This document shows, one piece after another, positions 15,960 to 24,006 of a stretch of 64,000 nt of DNA (its first letter is position 1; the number at the start of each line of letters is the position of its first letter). A program made the position numbers and the translations under genes. Source of the DNA: Planctomycetota bacterium (GTDB taxonomy: Bacteria > Planctomycetota > UBA1135 > GCA-002686595); the NCBI GenBank assembly GCA_002686945.1, contig NYYZ01000029.1, positions 1-64,000 of the forward strand. The letters are read 5' to 3'. The notes under the pieces were generated by a model, which saw only the letters and a program-made list of their open reading frames with translations, made no database searches and was not told the origin of the DNA.

Positions 15960-17998
15960 ACTGGGTCGGGACCATGGGCACAGTCTTCCGCGTGGAAGTG
16001 CTGCAACTTCTCCGAGATCGCCGGGCGCTGTTTGCCGCGGTGCTCCTGCCGGTGGTGCTCTATCCCCTGATGCTCTCGGGCAGCGACTTGCTGCAGAAGT
16101 CCGCGGTCAGCAGTTTGGACAAGCGCGAGCTGACCGTACTTGTGGACGCAAGCGAAGCACCGCCGGAACGCGCCATGCGTCTGATCGACGCGATTCGGGG
16201 TCCCGCTACCATCATCCAAGAGGGGGATGCCAGCAGCCTGAATCACCTGCCCGCTGCATCCCTGCCCGAAACCCACCGCCAACAGATCGAAGACGCCTGG
16301 CGGGAGCTCATTGGCGACACGGCCCAAGCGATCTTGACCATTGCAGGGGGTGACGGTCCGGACGAACAACTCAATGCAAGGATCTGGTACGAGCGCAAGG
16401 ACGAGTCCTCGCGCACCCTGTCGGTGCGCCTACGCAATCGCCTGAACGAGTTGGCCGAGACCATGACTGTCGAGCGACGCAAGGAATTGCTGGGCCGCGA
16501 TCCAGGCAGCGGCCTGCAACTTGAAGTGCACGATCTGGCTTCCGCCGAGGACCGAGGCGCGGCCAGCATGGCACGCTTCCTACCAATCCTGCTGGTGATG
16601 CTGCTCCTGTCCGGGGGCTCCTACGCTGCCCTCTCTGTTTTTGCCGGGGAGCGCGAGGCTGGCACCCTGGAGACACTGCTGGTGAGTCCCGCGGACAAGA
16701 GCGCCCTGGTGCTGGGCAAGTTCGGGGCTGTTCTTCTCACGGGCCTGGCCTGTCTGGCCTCCAACATCCTGGGACTCTTTCTGGCTGTCCAAGTGGGTTG
16801 GGAAGGAATGGGCGGCGGTGACTCAGGAGGCGTGGGCCTCGCCCGATTGAGTGGCGCCCTAGTCTTCATTCCCGCCTGCATCTTGGTCTGTGCCCTACTC
16901 TGTCTGGCCTGCGGGCGCGCACGAAGTTTCCGCGAGGGCCAGCACATGCTGCTACCCCTGATGCTCGCCCTGGCGGTGCCAAACATGGTCGTCCTCGCCC
17001 CAGGCCTGGAACACAACTTTCTCTTGGCCCTGGTGCCCCTGACCGGAGCGGCCCTCTCCCTCAGGGATGCGCTCCTGGGAGAGCTGACCCTGGGGGTGAC
17101 CCTGGTCATGATCCTGTCCCATCTGGGTTGGAGTGCCTTCGCGGTACGCCAGCTCGCCGGCCTGTTGGACGCAGAACGGGTTCTGATGGGCGGTTCGTCA
17201 GCAGAGGAAGCAGGCAATCGACGCCTCGCCTCCCGCCATGCCCAAGCCTATGCCTTCGGTGCGGTCCTCTTGATGCTGGGGGTGGCCTCGCGCCTGCAGG
17301 GCTACGACATGCTGGGAGGTCTCCTGGCCACCCTTTGGGGATTGATGCTGCCCCTGGGGCTGATCTGTCTCTGGCACGCGAAGAAACGCTTTGGGCCCTC
17401 ACCCGCCACGGACTTCATCCGCGCGCGGCCGCGCGTCTTGGACCTGATCCTGGCAATCTTGATCGTACCGGGCCTTGCCTACCTGATGGAACTCTTGATG
17501 CGCGGCCAGGAATTCGTGCTGCCCCTGCCAGAAGCTGTGACAAAGAACCCCGCCCTGGAAGAGTTCTTTGGCAGCACTCCCTTCTTCACCCTGCTCTTCG
17601 CCATGGCGGTCAGCCCTGGAATCGTGGAGGAGATTCTCTTCCGAGGCGCAATCCTGGGAACTCTGGCCCGGGACAACAGGCCCCTGCGCGGAGTCCTGAT
17701 CTCATCGCTCTTCTTTGCCGCCGCACATGCGTCTTTACACCGGCTGATGCCCACCTTCCTGATCGGCTTGCTACTCGGCACCATCACCCTGCGATCACGC
17801 AGCCTGTGGCCCGCTGTGATCCTGCACATCGCCTATGACGCTTGGATCCTGCTACTTGGCACAGAGCGCTTGCCAGAAGTGCTCACCCACGGCTGGGGAC
17901 AGTATCTTGCCTGGCTGAGCCTGCCCTGTCTGGCACTGCTGCTGCGATTCCGAGCAGCAGGCAAACCCGCTCAGTCGATGGCCGCGCCCATCAACTGA
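15956..17998 (+). CDS. ABC-2 permease fused to CPBP intramembrane protease
   Basis: 680 residues from the GTG at 15956 (GTGA overlap); upstream in-frame codons lie inside the ATPase gene. The N-terminal ~430 residues repeat the ABC-2 permease layout, with EVLQLLRDRRALFAAVLLP, an extracytoplasmic domain and GEREAGTLETLLVSP. The C-terminal ~220 residues are a CPBP (CAAX protease / bacteriocin-processing) domain with EEILFRGAIL, the His motif FFAAAHASLHRL and HIAYDAW. The conserved Glu-Glu, Arg and His residues are all present, so the protease may be active, possibly to process or clear an exported peptide. This fusion is known from Planctomycetota genomes. The gene end overlaps, tail to tail, the opposite gene by 28 nt. 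Confidence 0.9.
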   Translation: MNWVGTMGTVFRVEVLQLLRDRRALFAAVLLPVVLYPLMLSGSDLLQKSAVSSLDKRELTVLVDASEAPPERAMRLIDAIRGPATIIQEGDASSLNHLPAASLPETHRQQIEDAWRELIGDTAQAILTIAGGDGPDEQLNARIWYERKDESSRTLSVRLRNRLNELAETMTVERRKELLGRDPGSGLQLEVHDLASAEDRGAASMARFLPILLVMLLLSGGSYAALSVFAGEREAGTLETLLVSPADKSALVLGKFGAVLLTGLACLASNILGLFLAVQVGWEGMGGGDSGGVGLARLSGALVFIPACILVCALLCLACGRARSFREGQHMLLPLMLALAVPNMVVLAPGLEHNFLLALVPLTGAALSLRDALLGELTLGVTLVMILSHLGWSAFAVRQLAGLLDAERVLMGGSSAEEAGNRRLASRHAQAYAFGAVLLMLGVASRLQGYDMLGGLLATLWGLMLPLGLICLWHAKKRFGPSPATDFIRARPRVLDLILAILIVPGLAYLMELLMRGQEFVLPLPEAVTKNPALEEFFGSTPFFTLLFAMAVSPGIVEEILFRGAILGTLARDNRPLRGVLISSLFFAAAHASLHRLMPTFLIGLLLGTITLRSRSLWPAVILHIAYDAWILLLGTERLPEVLTHGWGQYLAWLSLPCLALLLRFRAAGKPAQSMAAPIN

Positions 17999-20034
17999 CC
18001 CATCTCCGCATCGGTCCAGACCAGACCCCAGCCCTTGGAGAGCGCCAGCAGGCGGGCACGACCATCTGAACGCTTGCCCGAGACCGATCCAACAGTCTGA
18101 ATTGCACCCAGTGAATCGCCCACGCGCCGCACAACCCAAGCGCCTCCAGCCTCGGTCTTTTCGAGCCAGGAAACCAGCAAGCGTCCCTCCCTGTCAAAGC
18201 AAGCGCTGACCTGCCCCAGGGCATTGCCTCGGTCGACTGCCCGGGCCGCACCGAAAGTCTGACCCCCATCGGAGGACAGGCAGACCTGGAGATGGGACGC
18301 CTCCTGTTTGTCCTGGGTGTACCAGATCAACGCCACCTGATCCTTGTGCCGCGCCAAAGCCGGACCATTGACCGGGCAAGCGGCATACTTCCAGTTGTCC
18401 GCATGGACCATGAAGGGCTCGCCCCAACCGGAGTCCGCGTTCCAGCGAGCCAGAAGAATGTCACGCATGCCCTCCTCGGAACGATCCCGCCAGGCCGCCA
18501 GGGCCGAACCATCCTCGAGCACAATCAAGCTGGTGGGACAACACTCGCAGGTCTCTCCGTCGAGCAGGGACTCCGATCCCCGCCGCCCGTCTGAATAGAG
18601 CACGCGGCTCATGAGAGTCATGGGCCCCTTTTCGCTCATCAGGCGCCCATCCAACCAAAGCGCCAAAACGCGTCCCGGACCCAACGCCGCCAAGGATGCG
18701 AAGCCGTGTTCGCCGGGTCCCGTATGTTCGTGCACGGGTCCCTGTTCCTCAAAGCTGCCGTCCTCCTGGCGCAAGGCGTACTGCACATGATAATCGTAAG
18801 TACCAGAGCCGGCTTTCTGCAGCCAGGTCACAAGGCCACCGTCAGGGGAAATCGCCGGAGCATCCGCCCAATTGACAAACCAGCCGCTGCCCTGAACGAC
18901 TTCCTCTTCCGGATTGAAGGAAAGCTCACCATTCTCAAGTTGCAAACGCGTGGTGATCAGCGCGTATTCTCCGTCCCCCAACTTCTGGGTGGCTAGTACG
19001 CGCCCCATATCCCCCACCCGGGGATAACGGCCCAAAGGGCCCTCCACCGTGGAGTGAACCTCGATCGCGTTTGGCTTTACGGTCTGGTCCTCGGCCACGC
19101 CACAAGCTTGAGCCCACAGAACAATCCCCACTCCGAAAAAACCGAGCCAGGTACCAGCAATCAAAGACGGAGTTGTGCGCCGGGCTCCGGCAACACCAAG
19201 ACGGGCGAAGGGCAAGGTAAACAAGGGGGTAGTGGAAAAGACGAGAGCCGCAACTCCCGCGGAGAGTTCACGCAGGGCCAGATGGTAGGGAATCAGACCT
19301 AGCACAGAACCGATGACCGAGGCGATCAGGAGGGCCCGCATGCCCTGGGGGCGCCGCAGGGGTTTGGTCAGCTCCGCGAACTCACGCCCCAGGCCCCGGC
19401 GCATGACGCCGAGTGTGGTGGCTATCAAGAAGGCCCCGATCACGCCCCCACTCAAACGCACCCCTGCACCGCTGAAGATCCCGGCCCCTTGCATGCCTTC
19501 GTGGCCGCTCAAAATCGCGACCGTAATCGCGAGGGCATTGCCTGTGGCCAAGAGCACGCCTCGGCGACGCACCTTTGGTTCGAGCGATCCGCCGCCTCCT
19601 CCGCTGCGCAAGACCAGCAGCACTCCTGCCAGCACCAGGCCCGCTCCCAGCAAACTGCCCGGATCCAGCACATCTCCAAACAACCAGTGGGCGCCGATCA
19701 CCGTCAAGGGCACATTGGTAAGGGACACTACCGCGGTGGTCTGCACGCCACACAGGGGCAGGGAGGCAAAATAGAGGGCGTCCCCGACAGCAAAACCCAA
19801 GAGCCCGCTGATCAGCATCTGCGGAATGGCGCCGCTGGGAACTCCCCCGTCGCCAACGGCAGCCCCGACAATGAAGAACAGAGCCCCCGCCAGAGTGTTC
19901 TTGAAGAGTACCGCAGCATTTGCGGTGGGCGGCTTGGGCCCAGAGAAGATCCGCGAAAACAGGTGCGAAGCCGCTGCCCAGCTGCCCGCGGCAAAGAGGC
20001 CTGCAAAGAGACCCCACAGGCTCATTTCAAGCAT
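17971..20034 (-). CDS. EamA/DMT-type transporter fused to a sialidase-like beta-propeller
   Basis: 687 residues from the ATG at 20034, with GAGGGG 9 nt upstream; a TTG 33 nt earlier is less likely. Residues ~1-311 form ten hydrophobic segments in two EamA-like halves (drug/metabolite transporter superfamily). Residues ~312-687 are soluble and resemble sialidase/BNR-type propeller proteins, with repeated blade-like strands (LITTRLQLENG, ALWLDGRLMSEKG), a C-E-C-C-P cluster, CPVNGPALARH and CLSSDGGQTFG. Such propellers normally carry a secretion signal. Here the last transporter helix (AGTWLGFFGVGIVLWAQACG) ends in a lipobox-like A-Q-A-C just before the propeller. A genuine fusion, or two genes merged by mutation or assembly error, are both possible. 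Confidence 0.78.
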   Translation of the reverse strand: MLEMSLWGLFAGLFAAGSWAAASHLFSRIFSGPKPPTANAAVLFKNTLAGALFFIVGAAVGDGGVPSGAIPQMLISGLLGFAVGDALYFASLPLCGVQTTAVVSLTNVPLTVIGAHWLFGDVLDPGSLLGAGLVLAGVLLVLRSGGGGGSLEPKVRRRGVLLATGNALAITVAILSGHEGMQGAGIFSGAGVRLSGGVIGAFLIATTLGVMRRGLGREFAELTKPLRRPQGMRALLIASVIGSVLGLIPYHLALRELSAGVAALVFSTTPLFTLPFARLGVAGARRTTPSLIAGTWLGFFGVGIVLWAQACGVAEDQTVKPNAIEVHSTVEGPLGRYPRVGDMGRVLATQKLGDGEYALITTRLQLENGELSFNPEEEVVQGSGWFVNWADAPAISPDGGLVTWLQKAGSGTYDYHVQYALRQEDGSFEEQGPVHEHTGPGEHGFASLAALGPGRVLALWLDGRLMSEKGPMTLMSRVLYSDGRRGSESLLDGETCECCPTSLIVLEDGSALAAWRDRSEEGMRDILLARWNADSGWGEPFMVHADNWKYAACPVNGPALARHKDQVALIWYTQDKQEASHLQVCLSSDGGQTFGAARAVDRGNALGQVSACFDREGRLLVSWLEKTEAGGAWVVRRVGDSLGAIQTVGSVSGKRSDGRARLLALSKGWGLVWTDAEMGQLMGAAID

Positions 20035-20150
20035 GGGCCAAAACCCCTCGGGTGCCTGCGCCCCCAAATAAGACGCCGTGCACCTGAAACAGAAGCGCGG
20101 CGTTCATGAACAATGGGACGAGCACCGCCGGAGCGACAACCGCCTCCCCA

Positions 20151-20267
20151 TCAGCCCTTGCGGGCCTTCTTCTTGGCGGTGTGGTACTTACCAGACCCCA
20201 TGCCGATCTTGCGCACGCGCTTGCGGCCGCGGGTGGGACCGCCAGCTTTGGATTGGGACTTGGCCAT
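20151..20267 (-). CDS. Small, very basic 38-residue protein
   Basis: ATG at 20267, TGA at 20151. The peptide begins MAKSQSKAGGPTRGRKRVRK and contains GSGKYHTAKKKARKG at the end. About 14 of 38 residues are Lys or Arg, there is no acidic residue, and codon choice (AAG, CGC, GGC) is that of strongly expressed genes. Composition and length recall small ribosomal proteins (bTHX-like) or nucleic-acid-binding tails, but I do not recognise the family. There is no good Shine-Dalgarno. It lies alone between a membrane protein gene and the transporter fusion, all on the minus strand. Confidence 0.55.
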   Translation of the reverse strand: MAKSQSKAGGPTRGRKRVRKIGMGSGKYHTAKKKARKG

Positions 20268-20369
20268 GACTGTGATTGACTCTGGATGGGGTTCTTGTGG
20301 CATCGCCGCGCCCAAAGGGGCGTGTTCGAGCGCCGAAGGGTAGCGGCTGGGAGGGCTGGGGGCAAGACC

Positions 20370-21008
20370 CTATTGATCCTGTGGAAGCTCGGAAGGGGCT
20401 CTGGACCCCTCCGAACCGACCTGCGGGCTGCCCTCTGGTTCCGGCCAGCCCGTGAACTCAAAGCGATAGCGTGCAGCGGAAATGTCCTTGGGCAGGGATT
20501 TGATCATGCGCTGGAGGGCAAATCGCAGGCGGCGCTCAAGAATGCCGATCCCCTCAGGATTGCTGCCCGGGGGAAAAACCTGGACTCCCATGGCATTGTC
20601 CCCCACCAGTACATCGCGGGCCATCAGGGTTGGACCTGGCATGGAGATGACAACATCCAGACCCTCCTGCCGGACGAAGTTGCGTGGCAGATCCTCGATG
20701 TCGACCCCATAGATCGCCGGGGGCTGCTTGGAATCGGCGGATCGGACAACATGGGTCACGATCCAAGGCCGCTCCGCAGAAAAGCGCGACATGGAGATAG
20801 CCTGATGAATGCCTGGGGACGCAAGTTCCAGATAGAGCTGCAAGCGGCCTTCGGCGGTCGTAGGGGACTCGTTTCGGATCTGATCCCTATTGGCCTCAGC
20901 CAATGAGACCTGCCAGCGAAAGAAAGCGGGCACAGCCATGCCCATCGCGACAATACCTAGCAAGATCAAGATCGCCCGGGGGCCGGAGGGCTGGGATTGG
21001 GATTCCAT
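20370..21008 (-). CDS. Hypothetical single-pass membrane protein
   Basis: 212 residues from the ATG at 21008 (MESQSQPSGPRAILILL). The frame continues upstream, but that runs antisense through the divergent hydrolase gene. One N-terminal membrane helix (AILILLGIVAMGMAVPAFF) is followed by ~180 soluble residues, likely extracytoplasmic, with a predicted alpha/beta pattern and a Pro/Glu-rich tail. I do not recognise a family. Divergent from the alpha/beta hydrolase with 78 nt between the starts, which must hold both promoters. Confidence 0.65.
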   Translation of the reverse strand: MESQSQPSGPRAILILLGIVAMGMAVPAFFRWQVSLAEANRDQIRNESPTTAEGRLQLYLELASPGIHQAISMSRFSAERPWIVTHVVRSADSKQPPAIYGVDIEDLPRNFVRQEGLDVVISMPGPTLMARDVLVGDNAMGVQVFPPGSNPEGIGILERRLRFALQRMIKSLPKDISAARYRFEFTGWPEPEGSPQVGSEGSRAPSELPQDQ

Positions 21009-21086
21009 AGGGCCCCCATTGTCCCTGAATCGTGTCCCGCGCACAAGTTCTGTGGGGCGTTCTGGTTCTGTAGGGTGTGCGCTGTC

Positions 21087-22007
21087 ATGACTCTCTTCAA
21101 CACCCTTGTCAGCGTCACTGCAGCGGCTCTGGTGGCGGGGCTCTCCCCCCAGGGGCCTCAAGAAGTCCAAAGCCGTGAGCACATACTGGATCGGGATGGC
21201 CAGCGACTGGTGCTTTGGGAAAAGCACCCCGAGCGATTGCACAAGCAGAGCACCCGAGTGGTCCTCCTCCTGCATGGTGCCACCTGGTCGGGGCGCCCCT
21301 GCTTTGACTTGGGGGTAGAGGGCTACTCCACCATGCAAGCCTTCGCCCAAGCAGGCTGGGACACCTTCAGCTTGGACATACAGGGCTATGGCAGGTCCCA
21401 GGATCCACGAGGCGAGAACGTCAGCGAGGCCAAGGATGCCATCGAGGATGTAAAGGTTGCAGTAGATGCGATCCGCAAATTGAGGGGTGTCAAGCGAGTG
21501 GACCTTCTCGGTTGGAGCTGGGGCTCCCAGGTGGCGGGGCTCTTCGCCGAAACCTATCCCCAGCGCACGGGACGACTGGTGCTCTACGGCTCCCACTGGC
21601 AGCCCCTGGAAGGAGCGCCGCCGCCACCTACCGATCGCTTTCGCAGCAACAGCAGAGAAGCCGCAGCATCAGACTTCGTGCCCGGTTGCTACGAGCCTGA
21701 GGTACTTGAGGCCTTTGTGAATGCAGCCCTGGCGGCGGACCCAGACAGTCCGAATGGTTCCCTCCGTGACTATCTCGGCAACATGCCTGTCCAACACCCC
21801 AGACGCATATCTCGGCCGACCCTCGTGATCCTCGGTGAGCATGAAGCAGCGTCCAAAATGAAGGATCAACTCGCCTTCTTTGCAGCCCTCCCTACTTCTG
21901 ACAAGCGCTTTGTGATCATCCCCGGGGGCGGACATGGCGTGCACTTGGAACAAACCAAAGAACACTGGCGAGGGGCGGTCCTGGACTTCTTGACCGCGGT
22001 GAACTGA
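21087..22007 (+). CDS. Alpha/beta hydrolase, probably exported
   Basis: 306 residues from the ATG at 21087. The N-terminus (MTLFNTLVSVTAAALVAGLS) resembles a signal peptide. The hydrolase core has VVLLLHGATWSG (oxyanion region), the nucleophile Ser in DLLGWSWGSQVAG, and the catalytic His in PGGGHGVHLE. The acid position reads LVILGEHEAASK, so a Glu may replace the usual Asp. Substrate unknown. Its stop overlaps the next start (TGATG), giving a coupled trio with the phosphatase and methyltransferase. Confidence 0.85.
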   Translation: MTLFNTLVSVTAAALVAGLSPQGPQEVQSREHILDRDGQRLVLWEKHPERLHKQSTRVVLLLHGATWSGRPCFDLGVEGYSTMQAFAQAGWDTFSLDIQGYGRSQDPRGENVSEAKDAIEDVKVAVDAIRKLRGVKRVDLLGWSWGSQVAGLFAETYPQRTGRLVLYGSHWQPLEGAPPPPTDRFRSNSREAAASDFVPGCYEPEVLEAFVNAALAADPDSPNGSLRDYLGNMPVQHPRRISRPTLVILGEHEAASKMKDQLAFFAALPTSDKRFVIIPGGGHGVHLEQTKEHWRGAVLDFLTAVN

Positions 22008-22747
22008 TGGACGGTCGTCGGATTTTCATCGGGGACATTCAGGGGTGTCTCATTGAGCTGGAGCAACTGCTTGGAGCTCTGGACTTTGATCCTGCGAAGG
22101 ATACGCTGCATCCGGTGGGAGATCTGGTCAACCGTGGCCCAGATTCGGTTGGGGTCCTACGGCTGCTCAAGAGCCTGAATGCGGGAGGCGTGCTCGGCAA
22201 TCACGATGTGCACCTGCTGCGGACGGCAGCGGGAATGCGCAGGCCGGGGCCGGACGAACGCATGGAATGTGTGCTGGAGGCGGAAGATCGAAAAGAACTA
22301 CTCGATTGGCTCGCCACGCGGCCCTGGTGCCTGGAATGGGACGACTTGATTTGCATCCATGCGGGGATTCATCCGGACTGGCAGCATCCCGCTGAGGTGC
22401 TGCAGAACATTCCCCCCACCGAGCCTACAGACGCGGCAGACTTCGCGGTATTGGTTCGCCACTGCGATGCGACTGGCCAGCGAGCCCCACATGAAGAACC
22501 TAAACCACCCGCGCCCTTCGCTCCCTGGTGGCAGTACTGGGAAGCGCGAGAGAACGAAACCAGGCGCGTGGTCTTTGGTCACTGGGCACGCCAGGGTCTA
22601 TTGATCCGAGACAAGATCGTTGGCCTGGATTCGGGCTGCGTCTACGGGGGTCAATTGAGCGCATGGATCGCCGAAGAAGAGCGTCTGGTACAGGTCCCCG
22701 CCCAAAAGGCGTGGTGCCCGGTCACGCCACCGCGCAGGAGATCATGA
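22007..22747 (+). CDS. ApaH-like metallophosphoesterase (symmetrical Ap4A hydrolase type)
   Basis: 246 residues. All calcineurin-type metal motifs are visible: FIGDIQGCLIELEQLL, GDLVNRGPDS, GNHDVHLLR, ICIHAGIHPDW and VVFGHWARQG. The fold and spacing match diadenosine tetraphosphatase ApaH, although the protein is shorter than the ~280 residues of E. coli. It probably hydrolyses Ap4A or NpnN caps. It starts 1 nt inside the hydrolase stop and overlaps the methyltransferase start by ATGA. Confidence 0.85.
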   Translation: MDGRRIFIGDIQGCLIELEQLLGALDFDPAKDTLHPVGDLVNRGPDSVGVLRLLKSLNAGGVLGNHDVHLLRTAAGMRRPGPDERMECVLEAEDRKELLDWLATRPWCLEWDDLICIHAGIHPDWQHPAEVLQNIPPTEPTDAADFAVLVRHCDATGQRAPHEEPKPPAPFAPWWQYWEARENETRRVVFGHWARQGLLIRDKIVGLDSGCVYGGQLSAWIAEEERLVQVPAQKAWCPVTPPRRRS

Positions 22748-23526
22748 ACGCAACAGAGACCGACTGGTACGACACGCCGCGCTACTACGACCTGGTGTTC
22801 GACGAAGACACGCCCTTGGAAGGTTTCTTTCTTGAGCAGGCCCATGCCTTTTACGGCATGTCCAAGGGCAAACGCTGCCTGGAACCCGCCTGCGGCTCAG
22901 GGCGGCTGGTCCTGGAGATGGCCCGCAGGGGTTGGAAGGTCAGCGGCAACGACCTCTCGAATCCAATGCTGGCCCACGCCAAGGAGCGTCTCCAAGAGGA
23001 AGGCCTCAAGGCGCGCCTGGCCCACGGTGACATGTGCGAGCTACGACTCCCAGGGCGCTTTGATCTGGCCCATTGCCTGGTGAGCACATTCAAGTACCTC
23101 GACACGGAAGCCAAGGCGCGCCAACACCTCACACGCATCGCGGACCTGCTCGTTCCCGGAGGGATCTACTGTTTGGGCATGCACCTGACCGATTATGAGC
23201 GCACCAAGCGCGAGCGCGAGCGCTGGGTGGTGGAAGAGGGAGGCACCCGCGTTACCTGCAACATCCAGGCCTGGCCCCCCCTGGCGCGCCGACGAAAGGA
23301 GCAGATGCGCAGTCGCATGCGTATCGAAGAGAATGGATCCGAACGCACCCAAGAAACCAACTGGTGGTTCCGCACCTACAGCGCGGAACAACTGCGCAGG
23401 ACCATCGGGTCAGAAAAGCGGCTGGAACTGGTGGCGGTGCACGACTTCCAGTACGACCTGGAGCAGACCGTGGAATTGGACAGGGGCTTTGATGTGCTCC
23501 TGGTGCTCCGGCGCAAGAGACTCTAG
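22744..23526 (+). CDS. Class I SAM-dependent methyltransferase
   Basis: 260 residues from the ATG at 22744 (ATGA overlap with the phosphatase gene). Motif I is RCLEPACGSGRLVLEMA, the acidic loop is KVSGNDLSNPML, and motif IV lies around RFDLAHCLVSTFKYL. The C-terminal part is a Rossmann extension with an Arg-rich stretch (KRERERWVV, ARRRKEQMRSRM). Substrate unknown. Stop codons of this gene and the opposite GNAT gene overlap tail to tail (TAG on each strand, 23523-23526). Confidence 0.85.
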   Translation: MNATETDWYDTPRYYDLVFDEDTPLEGFFLEQAHAFYGMSKGKRCLEPACGSGRLVLEMARRGWKVSGNDLSNPMLAHAKERLQEEGLKARLAHGDMCELRLPGRFDLAHCLVSTFKYLDTEAKARQHLTRIADLLVPGGIYCLGMHLTDYERTKRERERWVVEEGGTRVTCNIQAWPPLARRRKEQMRSRMRIEENGSERTQETNWWFRTYSAEQLRRTIGSEKRLELVAVHDFQYDLEQTVELDRGFDVLLVLRRKRL

Positions 23527-23993
23527 CGCCCGGGTCCCTCGCGCACCAACACCTCAAAGGAGCGGGTGAACCCCGAGCGCTCGCCCATGGAGATCAAGGC
23601 ATCGTCATTGTGCCCTGCCCTCGCCGCGAGGGAATGCAATCCACGGGAGCCCAGAATCTCAGCGGCGTTCTCGATCAGGCGCTTGGACATGCCGCGACGG
23701 CGATAAGGATCGGCAGTCCAAAGCAACAAGATCATGGGCGTCTCGTCTCCCACCAGGGGATCGAGCATGGGTCCAGTCACGATCAAACCGATGGTCTCAC
23801 CTTCGCTCCCAATCGTTCGCAAGATTACGCCTGCTCTTGATTGGAGCACTCCTTGCAACAACGCCAGTCCCCGGCCAGAAGGCACGCGCTCCTCGCGCAG
23901 CTCGCCCATTGTGTGCTCGATCAACTCCTGAGAGAGGGAGGCCAGGGGTTCGCAGTCGGCGGGGTTGTTGATCTCTTGTAGGCTCAGGTTCAT
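23523..23993 (-). CDS. GNAT family N-acetyltransferase-like protein
   Basis: 156 residues from the ATG at 23993, 13 nt after the RND pump stop. The acetyl-CoA loop is ADPYRRRGMSKRLIE, preceded by a strand in MILLLWT. The C-terminus GERSGFTRSFEVLVRE fits the last strand pair of a GNAT fold. The first 60 residues are less typical. The acceptor is not predictable. It lies at the end of the RND operon and may be read with it, though no good ribosome-binding site is seen. Confidence 0.75.
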   Translation of the reverse strand: MNLSLQEINNPADCEPLASLSQELIEHTMGELREERVPSGRGLALLQGVLQSRAGVILRTIGSEGETIGLIVTGPMLDPLVGDETPMILLLWTADPYRRRGMSKRLIENAAEILGSRGLHSLAARAGHNDDALISMGERSGFTRSFEVLVREGPGR

Positions 23994-24006
23994 GGAAAGA
24001 AGGGGC

